NCBI GenBank assembly: GCA_038227995.1
Contig: JBBRPP010000008.1
Location: forward strand, 113,828 to 177,827
DNA from: WLMZ01 sp038227995
Lineage (GTDB): Bacteria; Actinomycetota; Acidimicrobiia; Acidimicrobiales; Ilumatobacteraceae
Reading direction: 5' to 3'
Length of the DNA stretch: 64,000 nucleotides
Made by a program: the position numbers and the translations under genes. This document shows, one piece after another, positions 52,293 to 60,847 of this stretch (positions are counted from its first letter, which is position 1; each line of letters begins with the position of its first letter). The notes under the pieces are model-generated. The model did not search any database, was not told the DNA's origin, and was given only the letters and a program-made list of their open reading frames with translations.

Positions 52293-52928
52293 CGTCGGTC
52301 GAACCAAGGTGCCCGTCAGGAAGCGATGCAGCGCACGCACGGCGTCGGAGTGACGCTGCTCGTCGCCCGTCACCGTCGAGAACGTCGCCAGGCCCGACAG
52401 CACGACGCTGAGCAGATCGGCCACTGCTTCCGGCTCGACCCCATCGAAGAACTCGCCGTTGCGAGCGGCGTCGGCGACGAGCCTGTTGATGAACACCGAC
52501 GAGCGGTCGCGTACCGGCGCAACGAGATCGACGAGTTCGGGATGACGTCGCGTCTCGGTGGGCACCGTCATCACGAACCCGGCCAGCGACGAGTCGCTGC
52601 GATTGAGTTCGACGGCTGCATCGAGCGCTCGTCCGAAACGTTGGGTCAACGAGCCGGGCATCGCGAGCATGTCCTCGAACCGGTCGTAGACGATCGTCTG
52701 CACCTGTTCGTAGACGGCAGCGAAGAGCTCGGCCTTGGAGGGGAAGTAGTGGTAGATCGCGCCGGTGGTGATTCCCACTTCTTCGGCGATGCTGCGGTTG
52801 GTCGTGGCGGCATAGCCATCGCGGGTGAATCTGCGACGCGCGACCCGCAGCAACGTGTTTCGGGTTTCGGCCGAGTCGACGTCGCGCGGACGCCCCAGTG
52901 CCTTGGCGAGCGGCGGGCGGCGGGTCAC
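52245..52928 (-). CDS. TetR family transcriptional regulator
   Basis: A 227-residue TetR protein. The helix-turn-helix is ARRRFTRDGYAATTNRSIAEEVGITTGAIYHYFPSKAELFAAV in two adjoining pieces, strongly canonical. The C-terminal ligand domain is helical. Start: GTG at 52928, in front of TRRPPLAKALGRPRD; the frame extends further upstream to 53171 but that part is Arg/Ser-rich shadow. Its end overlaps the NUDIX gene. It sits 70 nt downstream of the solute-binding lipoprotein gene on the same strand. Confidence 0.9.
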   Translation of the reverse strand: MTRRPPLAKALGRPRDVDSAETRNTLLRVARRRFTRDGYAATTNRSIAEEVGITTGAIYHYFPSKAELFAAVYEQVQTIVYDRFEDMLAMPGSLTQRFGRALDAAVELNRSDSSLAGFVMTVPTETRRHPELVDLVAPVRDRSSVFINRLVADAARNGEFFDGVEPEAVADLLSVVLSGLATFSTVTGDEQRHSDAVRALHRFLTGTLVRPTSAVGPLEGNEEKRGQ

Positions 52929-52998
52929 CCGTTGCCGACCCGGATGTGGTGTGCGATGTCGATCGCACGCCGGCAGACGATCATGGCGAGAATCTAAC

Positions 52999-54471
52999 TC
53001 AGCTCTCGAATTGGGCGACGAGCGGACCGACGTCGGAGAACGAGCGACTCGCCGCATCGAACTTGATGACCTGCAACGATTCGGCGGGGTACGCATCGTC
53101 GAGTCCGTTCGTCGTGTACTGCACGCCGGGCCTGGCCAGCGAGGGCACGAACGCGAGGTTGCGTGCCGCATCGATGATCGACGCGCGAGTCAAGCCGGCC
53201 GTGGACTGTTGCGCCTGACGCAGGATCGCAACCGTGACCTCTGCGGCCGTCCATCCCTCTGCTGCAGCACCGAAGTCGGCGGTGACACCTGCTGCCTTCA
53301 TCGCCGCGTCGAAGGTCGGCTCGCCATTGACCAGGTTGGTCGCCGAGAGCACACCATCGGCTGCAGTACCGGCGAGGCCCAGGATCGATTCGTCAGCGCA
53401 ACCGCTCGACACGTACACCGTCGGGTGCCATCCCTCGATCGATGCACGCACGACGCCGAGCTGCGAGAGGAACGTCGCGCAGGCGGCGCCGACGAGCGAC
53501 GCGACGATCACGTCAGGCTGCTTTGCCGCGATCAGCAGCACTGCTTCATCGGGAGGGACGACGCTCGCCGCGGGCACCGTCTCGCGCTCGACGACAGTGA
53601 GGTTGGCATCGAACGCAGCCGACACGAAGGCGTCAGCCATTGCGCTTCCGCTGTCGTCATCGGACACCAACAGCGCGACTCTCGCGTCAGACCCGTTGAG
53701 ACGGGCGACCGTGTTCGCATACACCGTCGCTTCGACGGTGACGGGAACCAGCCCGCCCATCGTCCACGGCGCAGCGGTCACGTCGCCAAGTCGAGGCGAG
53801 TTGCTCAGCGCCATCAGCTGCGGCACGCAGTCGTTGTTCAGCACCGTGCGCACCGCGAGGTTGTTCGCTGTGCCGATGATGCCGCTCACGACCTGCGCGC
53901 CTGCAGCGAGCAAACCGTTGACAGCGACGGGCGTCAGTGTCGGGTCTCCCTGATCATCGGCCACGACCACGCCGAGCTTCACGCCGGGGACGAGGCCCGC
54001 GGCGTTGGCATGGTCGACGTAGGCCTGAAATCCGGCCACCACGGGTGCGTAGATCGTGCTGATCAACCCACCGGATTGCGGTGCAACGGAACCGATGACG
54101 AGCGAGCCGGTGATGGGCGCCGACACGCCAGAGTTGTCAGCGCAGTGGCTCGTGTCGACGGCCCATGCGTCAGCGGGCGCGAGCGGGTGGCCAGACGGCT
54201 TGATGACCGCTCCAGGCGACGTCGCCGGCGGTATGTGATTGGCGATCACCGTCGTCGAACTGTCGACGGTCGTACCACCACTTCCGCTGCTGCACCCCGC
54301 CATCGCAGTCATCGAAATCAGGAACACGGTGGCGCCGACGTGTGTGAACGCTGCGTGTCTGCGGCGAGCGTTGCGCCAGACCGAGATCTCCGAAGTACCT
54401 GGCCGTCCCACTGCTGCGACGGTACCAGTCGCACACACGACCGATGGAGAGTCGCGACGTTGCAGTGACAT
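52999..54471 (-). CDS. ABC-type solute-binding lipoprotein (branched-chain amino-acid/amide type)
   Basis: A protein of about 490 residues. A basic leader and membrane stretch (FTHVGATVFLISMTAMAGC) ends in a lipobox with the acylated cysteine; a Ser/Thr linker follows. The periplasmic-binding type 1 fold is recognised from VIGSVAPQSGGLISTIYAPVVAG, VNGLLAAGAQVVSGIIGTANN and VALLVSDDDSGSAMADAF. No permease or ATPase genes are nearby, so it is an orphan receptor or uses a distant transporter. The precise start is uncertain (54471, 54477 or 54498); a shorter signal peptide is possible. Confidence 0.82.
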   Translation of the reverse strand: MSLQRRDSPSVVCATGTVAAVGRPGTSEISVWRNARRRHAAFTHVGATVFLISMTAMAGCSSGSGGTTVDSSTTVIANHIPPATSPGAVIKPSGHPLAPADAWAVDTSHCADNSGVSAPITGSLVIGSVAPQSGGLISTIYAPVVAGFQAYVDHANAAGLVPGVKLGVVVADDQGDPTLTPVAVNGLLAAGAQVVSGIIGTANNLAVRTVLNNDCVPQLMALSNSPRLGDVTAAPWTMGGLVPVTVEATVYANTVARLNGSDARVALLVSDDDSGSAMADAFVSAAFDANLTVVERETVPAASVVPPDEAVLLIAAKQPDVIVASLVGAACATFLSQLGVVRASIEGWHPTVYVSSGCADESILGLAGTAADGVLSATNLVNGEPTFDAAMKAAGVTADFGAAAEGWTAAEVTVAILRQAQQSTAGLTRASIIDAARNLAFVPSLARPGVQYTTNGLDDAYPAESLQVIKFDAASRSFSDVGPLVAQFES

Positions 54472-54506
54472 CCCCATGCCCGCGGTTTGGTGCGACACTG
54501 GTGGAT

Positions 54507-55187
54507 GTGACGACCGAAGTGGATCCCGACCCGACGATCGACGGTGGAGCCGACGACGCAGGAAGCAGCGACGACGACTTCATCGTGCTGCCCTGGTGGC
54601 AGAACCCGATCAACATCATCTCGATGCTGCTCGGCGTGCTGCTGCTGGCCGGCGGTGCTGGTTTCGTGATCGGAGAACGCCACGAGGCGCTGCACCCGAC
54701 GACCAGCGACATCGGCTTCCTGCAGGACATGCGTGCCCACCACGAGCAGGCCGTGGAGATGAGCCTCATCTACATTGCCAAGACCGACACCGACAACGTG
54801 ATCGAGACGATCGCCCGCGAGATCGCGTTCGACCAGGCTGTCGAGATCGGCAAGATGATCCAACTGCTGCGCGACTACGGCAAGCCGGAGGCGAACGAAA
54901 GCGGCACCGCGATGTCGTGGATGGGCGAGCCGACCCCGCTCGATCGGATGCCGGGCCTCGCCACGGAGGCCGATGTCCAGAGCCTGATCGACGCCAAGGG
55001 TGCTGCCGCCGACAAGATCTTCCTGACCCTGATGATCGCCCATCACCAGGGCGGATTGCACATGTTGAACGGAGCCGTCAAGACGACCGGGACGTCGGAG
55101 ATGAAGCTGCTCGTCGAAGGCATGATCTCCGGGCAGCGGTCCGAGATCGCCGAGATGACAGGGCTGTTGGCCAAGCTCCCCAAGTGA
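54507..55187 (+). CDS. DUF305 family membrane-anchored protein
   Basis: A 226-residue protein. A cytoplasmic acidic start, one membrane helix (INIISMLLGVLLLAGGAGFVIG) and two DUF305 repeats are visible: FLQDMRAHHEQAVEMSLIY and LMIAHHQGGLHMLNGA, each with the paired histidines and Met that suggest metal (copper) binding. The GTG at 54507 has GACACT, a -10-like hexamer, ending 7 nt upstream. Divergent from the solute-binding lipoprotein. The family's role is unproven. Confidence 0.88.
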   Translation: MTTEVDPDPTIDGGADDAGSSDDDFIVLPWWQNPINIISMLLGVLLLAGGAGFVIGERHEALHPTTSDIGFLQDMRAHHEQAVEMSLIYIAKTDTDNVIETIAREIAFDQAVEIGKMIQLLRDYGKPEANESGTAMSWMGEPTPLDRMPGLATEADVQSLIDAKGAAADKIFLTLMIAHHQGGLHMLNGAVKTTGTSEMKLLVEGMISGQRSEIAEMTGLLAKLPK

Positions 55188-55223
55188 GGTCGCGCCAGAC
55201 CCGGCTGTCCTATGCTCGATCGC

Positions 55224-56813
55224 ATGCGTCGCCCTCTGCTCGTTGCGTGTTCGATCATCGCTCTCGCTGCGGCCGCGTGCGGTTCGACCGATCCGGGACT
55301 GACTGCACGTCGGTCGAACGCTTCCGGTGGCGACGCGTCGACGCCGGCTGACACCCCGCCCGACGCCTCGACGATCTCCACCGACACGGTTCCGGACTCG
55401 ACACCGCCGGCCACGGACCCATCCACACCCGGCGGCTCGGGGATCTCCATTCCCGGGGTCGACAACACGGTCCCGGCTGCAAGCGTCGTTCCCGCTGACC
55501 CGAACGACGTGCAGATCGACTTCGGCGACAAGAAGACACCGCGCCCGTACGACGAATATCTGCAGGCCGCCCTGGACGACATCCAGGACTACTGGCGAGT
55601 CACGTATCCCGAGGTCTACGGCTCTCCGTACATCGAGCTGTCAGGCGGCATCTACGCCAGCTACCCGCGGCGGAGCGACAACAAGATCCCCCATGGCTGT
55701 GCCGGTGACCCTGCGGAAACGTACCCGGCGCAGGGCAACGCGTTCTACTGCGGCACCGGTGACTACATCGCGTATGACGACTTCGGCTTGATCCCGGACG
55801 AGGTGAGGGAGTTCGGGAACGTCGCTGTCGGGGTTCTCCTCGCCCACGAGTACGGTCATGCGATCCAGGGGCGAGTCGGGGTCCTGCCGCCCAAACCCGT
55901 CGTCTACAAGGAACAACAGGCCGATTGTTTCGCGGGCGCGTGGACTGCCCACGTGGCGCGTGGCGAGTCGTCCCGTCTGACCCTCACCGACCAGGACGTC
56001 AAACAGGGCCTGTCGGCGATGGTCTCGCTCAAGGACGGAGAGCTCAACGAAGACGTGTTCACCGGCCAGGCCCATGGCAGCGCGTTCGACCGTGTCGGCG
56101 CGTTCCAGAACGGCTTCAGCGGTGGTGCGGCCGCGTGCAAGAAGATGGAGACCGATCCACTGCCGCTGCTCAACCTGCAATTCACGACGACGGACGAGGA
56201 AGCGAGCAATGGCAACCTCCCGTACAACGACAGCGCTGCCGGTGCCGGCATCGTGACTGCTTCGGTCAACGACCTGTCTCGGTACTGGACAGCGACGTTC
56301 ACGGCCAACAAACTGACCTACAAGGTTCCGACGTTCACGACGTTCGACCACGGCGGACCGTTCCCGACATGTGACGGTTTCTCCGACAAGGACTTCCCGT
56401 TCCACGCGATCTACTGCGCGGCGAGCAACACCGTGTTCTTCGATCAGCAGTACGCCGAAACCGTGTACACCAAGTTCGGCGACTTCGCCGTGTCGTACAT
56501 CATCAGCAACGCGGTGAGCGACGGCGTGCAAGCGCAGCTCGGCAGCACCCTGAATGGCGACTCGAGGTCACTCATCGACGAATGCCTGACCGGCACCTGG
56601 ACGCATGACGTCATCCCTCCGACCGATCCAGCGCTGCGAACGACTGACCACTTCTACATCTCGCCCGGCGACCTCGACGAGGCCGTCGAGACAGCGCTCG
56701 TCACCGGTGCCGGCGGCGACTCGATGGGGAGCTCGTTCGCCAAGATCGACAACTTCCGAGCCGGTGTGCTCGGTGGCCTCGACGAGTGCAACAAGCGGAT
56801 CAGCGCCGGCTGA
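55224..56813 (+). CDS. Neutral zinc metallopeptidase lipoprotein
   Basis: A 529-residue exported protein. The signal peptide (RRPLLVACSIIALAAAACG) has a lipobox-like AAAC. A Thr/Pro/Ser linker (to about residue 95) precedes a YpfJ-like zinc peptidase domain with HEYGHAIQG as the metal-binding HExxH-type helix and EQQADCFAGAW as the downstream acid-containing motif. The C-terminal 250 residues are unassigned. The frame has an ATG at 55212, but it is part of TATGCT (55211-55216), whose end is 7 nt before the ATG at 55224, so the latter is chosen. It overlaps the convergent hydrolase by 14 nt. Confidence 0.88.
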   Translation: MRRPLLVACSIIALAAAACGSTDPGLTARRSNASGGDASTPADTPPDASTISTDTVPDSTPPATDPSTPGGSGISIPGVDNTVPAASVVPADPNDVQIDFGDKKTPRPYDEYLQAALDDIQDYWRVTYPEVYGSPYIELSGGIYASYPRRSDNKIPHGCAGDPAETYPAQGNAFYCGTGDYIAYDDFGLIPDEVREFGNVAVGVLLAHEYGHAIQGRVGVLPPKPVVYKEQQADCFAGAWTAHVARGESSRLTLTDQDVKQGLSAMVSLKDGELNEDVFTGQAHGSAFDRVGAFQNGFSGGAAACKKMETDPLPLLNLQFTTTDEEASNGNLPYNDSAAGAGIVTASVNDLSRYWTATFTANKLTYKVPTFTTFDHGGPFPTCDGFSDKDFPFHAIYCAASNTVFFDQQYAETVYTKFGDFAVSYIISNAVSDGVQAQLGSTLNGDSRSLIDECLTGTWTHDVIPPTDPALRTTDHFYISPGDLDEAVETALVTGAGGDSMGSSFAKIDNFRAGVLGGLDECNKRISAG

Positions 56814-57744
56814 GCGCCGGAACGATTGCTCGGATCGCTGCGGCCAGTTCGACCGGCCGATCACCCTGGATGCTGTGGCCCGCGCCCTCGATGACGTCGA
56901 CGCGGGCCGCCGGCTGACGAGCGATGACTTCGGCGATGTCTGCATCGTCGACGACGGGTGACAGCGATCCGCGCAGCACGGCGACTGGGCACTCGAGGGC
57001 GCCGAGGTGATCCCACAGTGGCGAATGAGACGTCGCCACGGCTGCTGCGGCTTCGACCTCGGCCGGGGTCTGGTCGTCGCCCGACCGCGCATGACCGCGA
57101 CGGTCGTAGTTCCACTCCCATGCTCCGCTCGCGGTCTGATGCGCGTTGTGGAGGATGCCGCGCCGCAGTGAGGAGACCGCCCGGGTGGGGTTGTGCTCGA
57201 TGGTGCGGGCGAGCAGCGAATCGAAATCGGGGAATTCCTGCGGCCCGTTGACGAAGTCGATGACCGCCTTGGCCTTCTGCTGATTCACCCCGGGCGTGAT
57301 GTCGACGAGCACGAGTTGGCGCACCAGGTCGGGGTGCCGGCTGGCGAGTTCGAGGCTGGTCAGCCCACCGAGTGACATCCCGACGACGGCAGACGCCGCG
57401 GGCGCAAAGCTGCGCACCGCTGCCGCGATGTCATCGGCCAGGTTCGTGGGTGTGTATGCGCCGTCATCGCGCCAGTCGGAATGACCGTGGCCGGGAAGGT
57501 CGATCGCAATCATCGAGACGCCGAGCGCGAGCGCGACGGTGTCCCACGTGTGCGCGTTCTGGGCTCCACCGTGAACGAAGACCAACTCGGCACTCGCTGT
57601 TCCCCAGATGAGCGCGCTGACGGACCGCCCGTCGTCGAGCGTCACCGAGTCGCGGCGGACGTGAGGTGGCGGATCGAGCGACAGCCCGTACTCCGCTGCG
57701 TTCTCGTGGAAGAGCCCGAATTCGTCGTACGGGGTGTTCGTCAT
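56800..57744 (-). CDS. Alpha/beta hydrolase
   Basis: A 314-residue alpha/beta hydrolase. AELVFVHGGAQNAHTWDTVA holds the oxyanion HGG, IDLPGHGHSDWRDDG is typical, the nucleophile is in VVGMSLGGLTSLELA, an acid in LRGSLSPVVDDADI and the histidine in EGAGHSIQGDRP. No signal peptide. It may act on esters, epoxides or dienelactones. It lies downstream of the L,D-transpeptidase gene by 55 nt on the same strand and its 3' end overlaps the metallopeptidase gene. Confidence 0.88.
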   Translation of the reverse strand: MTNTPYDEFGLFHENAAEYGLSLDPPPHVRRDSVTLDDGRSVSALIWGTASAELVFVHGGAQNAHTWDTVALALGVSMIAIDLPGHGHSDWRDDGAYTPTNLADDIAAAVRSFAPAASAVVGMSLGGLTSLELASRHPDLVRQLVLVDITPGVNQQKAKAVIDFVNGPQEFPDFDSLLARTIEHNPTRAVSSLRRGILHNAHQTASGAWEWNYDRRGHARSGDDQTPAEVEAAAAVATSHSPLWDHLGALECPVAVLRGSLSPVVDDADIAEVIARQPAARVDVIEGAGHSIQGDRPVELAAAIRAIVPALSRR

Positions 57745-57799
57745 CCGCTCATGGTGACACGCAGGCGCGGCGGCACGCCATCCGGCCCGACCGCTTCGG

Positions 57800-59131
57800 T
57801 CAGGGAGTGACGACGGTGGGCGTCGACGCCGCCTGCGTTGTCGGTGTCGCGGTGGTCACGGGGGCCGCAGCCGTCGTCGTCGGCGCGGACTTCACGGTGG
57901 TTGTCGTGACCGGCGTCTTGACGGTCGAGGTCGTCGTGGTCGCCTTGACGGTCGTGTCCGTGGTGGTCGACTTCACCGTGGTGGTCGTGGCCTTGGCGGT
58001 GGTGGTCGTGGCCTTCACCGTCGTCGTCGTGGTCGTTGTCGTCGTCGTGGCAGTCGGGTCGGCGAAGTTGAAGACGGGGAGCTTCTCGTTGCGCGAGTAC
58101 TGCTCGGGCTCCTTGCCGTCCCAACCCCACACATAGACCCGGTCGTGGATGTGGACATAGCTCTGGAACGTGTTCGAGACCTTGAGGTTCATCCGGATGC
58201 AGCCGTGCGAGGCGGGTGTGAGTGGCACTTTCTGGGCGCCGTGCATCGCGATTCCGTAGTTGAAGTAGACCGGGTTGTACATGCCACCGAGTGCTCCGAC
58301 GTGGTCACCCTGCAGCTCGCGCTGGAACCGGAAGACGCCGCCCGGGGTGTAGGCGACGCCGCAGACGGGCTTGTCGATGGGGGGATTGAGTGGGTCGCCG
58401 TTGGCGTCGGTGTCGACCTTGATCGTCTCGCACCACGAGTTCTCGGGCGTCCGTTCGGGCGTGATCGCTGCCCCGCTGGAGATGTGCAGCACGAGCGTCG
58501 CCTTGTTGTCCGTGAACACGGCCGCGACCTGCTGGGGCAGGTAGATCTCGACGTGGGTGCCGTTGCCGGGGCGCCGCGGCTCGATCACGATCGGATCCTG
58601 CATCCGCTGCCACATGTCGTTGGTCACCTTGCCGGTGGCGCTGTCGCTGGGCGTGCCGAGCACGAGCTTCTCGAACGCCCACACGGCTTCGCGAGTCATC
58701 TCGCCGAACGCACCGTCGGCGACTCCGGGAGCGAACCCGAGTTGTGTCAATCGGGTCTGAACGGCCTTGACGTCGTCGCCGTACACGCCCATGAACAGGT
58801 TGCGATCCAACGGCGTCTTGTCGGCCGCGGGCAACGTGCTCTCGGATTCGATCGAGGGGATCGTGCTCTGCGGGACGGTGAGGCCGGTGACCTCGTAGCC
58901 GCTGTCGGATGTGTCACCGGTATCGGCCGTTGCCGGATCAGCAGGCCCGCCGCCGCTGGTGCTCACGGCGGTTCCGCTGGTGGGAGAATCGCTGGCCGAC
59001 GCGCCGCTGTCCTTGCCACCACTCACCGCGGCGACGATCACCACGACCAGCAAAGCGCCGACCGCCAGGATCGCGGGCAACCATCGCGCGACGGGCGGCG
59101 GGGGTTTGGAGGGACGGCGGGAGGGACTCAT
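57800..59131 (-). CDS. L,D-transpeptidase with peptidoglycan-binding domain and Thr-rich tail
   Basis: A 443-residue envelope enzyme. An N-terminal membrane anchor (LPAILAVGALLVVVIVAAVSG) and Ser/Thr linker precede a peptidoglycan-binding-1-like region (VYGDDVKAVQTRLTQLGFAPG, about 115-185). The YkuD catalytic domain follows, with the motif PLTPASHGCIRMNLKV containing the active-site His-Gly-Cys and Arg. The last 80 residues are Thr/Val/Lys/Ala repeats (TTTVKATTTT). A Thr-rich C-terminus after a YkuD domain is unusual. It makes 3-3 peptidoglycan cross-links or anchors proteins. Start ATG at 59131. Confidence 0.9.
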   Translation of the reverse strand: MSPSRRPSKPPPPVARWLPAILAVGALLVVVIVAAVSGGKDSGASASDSPTSGTAVSTSGGGPADPATADTGDTSDSGYEVTGLTVPQSTIPSIESESTLPAADKTPLDRNLFMGVYGDDVKAVQTRLTQLGFAPGVADGAFGEMTREAVWAFEKLVLGTPSDSATGKVTNDMWQRMQDPIVIEPRRPGNGTHVEIYLPQQVAAVFTDNKATLVLHISSGAAITPERTPENSWCETIKVDTDANGDPLNPPIDKPVCGVAYTPGGVFRFQRELQGDHVGALGGMYNPVYFNYGIAMHGAQKVPLTPASHGCIRMNLKVSNTFQSYVHIHDRVYVWGWDGKEPEQYSRNEKLPVFNFADPTATTTTTTTTTTVKATTTTAKATTTTVKSTTTDTTVKATTTTSTVKTPVTTTTVKSAPTTTAAAPVTTATPTTQAASTPTVVTP

Positions 59132-59243
59132 ACGAGGGGACAGTTCACGAACGCTTCCCCGAATCTACCAATTCTGCACTGGCCGTCCGGTACCACCCAG
59201 ACCGATTCGACCGGGAAATTCGGCCAATGAATTCGGGCCGCGC

Positions 59244-59987
59244 TCAGACGACTTTTTCGATGTTGCGCAGCTCGGTGCGCAGTTCGAACATCTCGCGGAC
59301 GATCTTGATGATGATGCCCGGGCTACTCAGCGTCGACACCCCGCGTGTGCGAGGGAAGTAGTCGACCCCGAACTGGGTGACCGTGTATCCCAGCTTCTTG
59401 GCCCGGATGACCAGCTCAGCGTCGATGAACGAACCCTCGCTGTGCAGCTCGATGTTGTCGAAGATGCGCCGTTTACAGAGCTTGAAGGCGAAGTTGATGT
59501 CGCGCATCTTGACGCCGAACATGATCCGGATCAGCCAGTTGTAGAAGAACGTGTAGATCGCCCTCGACGACCCTTCCTCGGTGCGGTCGTGGCGGTAGGC
59601 GCTGATGATGTCGCTCTCGTACAGGTGCATGAGGCGGATCGCCTTGAACAACTCTTCGAAGTCGAACGGCAGGTCGGCGTCGGTGTAGAGCACCAGATCA
59701 CCGACCACGTTGGCGAAACCGGTCTTCATCGACCCGCCCAGCTTGCGGTTGACGGGGTGGTGCACGACCCTGATGTGGGGGTCGGCGGCGGCCAACCGAT
59801 CGGCGATCTGCGGCGTCTCGTCGGTGGATGCGTCATCGACGATCAGCAGCTCGTAGTCACCGATCAGGTCGGCTTCGATCAGGGCCCGACACGTCGATTG
59901 ACCGGCATCGACGGCGCGCTGGATGTAGTCCTGCTCGTTCCACATCGGGAAGAAGATCGAGAGCTTGGCGAAGGCTGGCTGTGACAA
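59244..59987 (-). CDS. Glycosyltransferase family 2 (DPM1-like)
   Basis: A 247-residue GT-A glycosyltransferase. SIFFPMWNEQDYIQRAVDAG and LLIVDDASTDETPQIAD form the nucleotide-sugar site, and YTDADLPFDFEEL holds the DxD. The Gly/Ser loop VNRKLGGSMKTGFANV is typical of dolichyl/polyprenyl-phosphate sugar synthases, and no membrane helices follow. The start appears to be TTG at 59987: TACCCT (agggta, + strand 59996-60001) ends 8 nt upstream, and no ATG/GTG lies before the first beta strand. Probably makes polyprenyl-linked sugar for envelope glycans. Confidence 0.87.
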   Translation of the reverse strand: MSQPAFAKLSIFFPMWNEQDYIQRAVDAGQSTCRALIEADLIGDYELLIVDDASTDETPQIADRLAAADPHIRVVHHPVNRKLGGSMKTGFANVVGDLVLYTDADLPFDFEELFKAIRLMHLYESDIISAYRHDRTEEGSSRAIYTFFYNWLIRIMFGVKMRDINFAFKLCKRRIFDNIELHSEGSFIDAELVIRAKKLGYTVTQFGVDYFPRTRGVSTLSSPGIIIKIVREMFELRTELRNIEKVV

Positions 59988-60060
59988 GAGGACACAGGGT
60001 ATCCGCTCGATCTGACCGCGATACAGCGGACGACTCGACGACGGTTACGCTGCCCAGCGG

Positions 60061-60531
60061 ATGGACGAGGACACGAACACCCGGCCGCCCCGCCCGGGCG
60101 AGCTCACCGACGGTTGGCGCACCGCGCTGCTGTCGGGATGGGTCGCGGTCATGGTCGGATTCGGCTCGGTGTGGCAGGCATGTCGTGTCGCCGGCATCGC
60201 CCCGTGGTGGCTGGGGCCCGAGACCGACATGCGGTCGGTGTTCGTGGTCGTCCTCCCGTTTGCGCCGGCGATCGTGGCTGCGGTCGCAGCGTTCGTCGGC
60301 TATCGATACGCGTCGTTCATCGGCATCGCGGCCGGCTTGGCGGCATCGGCGATCGCGCTCGGCGACCGCGCCGACTTCCCCGGCCTGGCCCTGGTCGAAC
60401 TCGTCATCGGCGTCGCCGGCCTGCTGATCAGCATTGCGTCACTCGCGGGCCGCACCGGCCCGGCGATCGAGACGGCCCCCGACCCGCAGCCGACCATCGA
60501 CCCAGCGCTGGATCAGGCTGCGTCTTCCTGA
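60061..60531 (+). CDS. Membrane protein of unknown function
   Basis: A 156-residue protein with about four membrane helices: ALLSGWVAVMVGFGSVWQAC, FVVVLPFAPAIVAAVAAFVG, FIGIAAGLAASAIAL and LALVELVIGVAGLLISIASL. No family recognised. TACGCT (60046-60051) lies 9 nt upstream of the ATG. Its 3' end overlaps the convergent ferredoxin gene by 19 nt. Divergent from the glycosyltransferase. Confidence 0.72.
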   Translation: MDEDTNTRPPRPGELTDGWRTALLSGWVAVMVGFGSVWQACRVAGIAPWWLGPETDMRSVFVVVLPFAPAIVAAVAAFVGYRYASFIGIAAGLAASAIALGDRADFPGLALVELVIGVAGLLISIASLAGRTGPAIETAPDPQPTIDPALDQAASS

Positions 60532-60782
60532 TCGAGACTGCGAACTCGATCGAGTTCGATGAAGATGCACTCGCCCGGGCAGTCCTCTGCCGCATCGACG
60601 ACGGCACGCATGTCGCGCTCTGGCACCCATGCCAGGCTGCCTGATCCGCCCGGGTCGTTGAGGGCCATTCCGTCCTCGGCCACATAGGCGATTCCGTCCT
60701 CGAGTTGGACGAAGACGTCGGGACAGTGGTCGAGGCACAGTCCGTCGCCGGTACACAAGTCTTGGTCGATCCACACCCGCAT
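60513..60782 (-). CDS. Ferredoxin with an unusual cysteine pattern
   Basis: An 89-residue small ferredoxin of the type serving cytochrome P450 or Rieske enzymes. The N-terminal DLCTGDGLCLDHCPDVF shows C-x5-C-x3-CP, and AEDCPGEC provides the final cysteines. Classic [3Fe-4S] members have C-x5-C and a distal CP; here an additional central cysteine (C20) could complete a [4Fe-4S] cluster. TACCCT (agggta, + strand 60792-60797) lies 9 nt before the ATG. No P450 is nearby. Confidence 0.88.
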   Translation of the reverse strand: MRVWIDQDLCTGDGLCLDHCPDVFVQLEDGIAYVAEDGMALNDPGGSGSLAWVPERDMRAVVDAAEDCPGECIFIELDRVRSLDQEDAA

Positions 60783-60847
60783 GTCGTGTGCAGGGTATCC
60801 AAGGAATCCAAGACGCGCTCGACTCAGCGGCCACTACCGTGCTGCCC

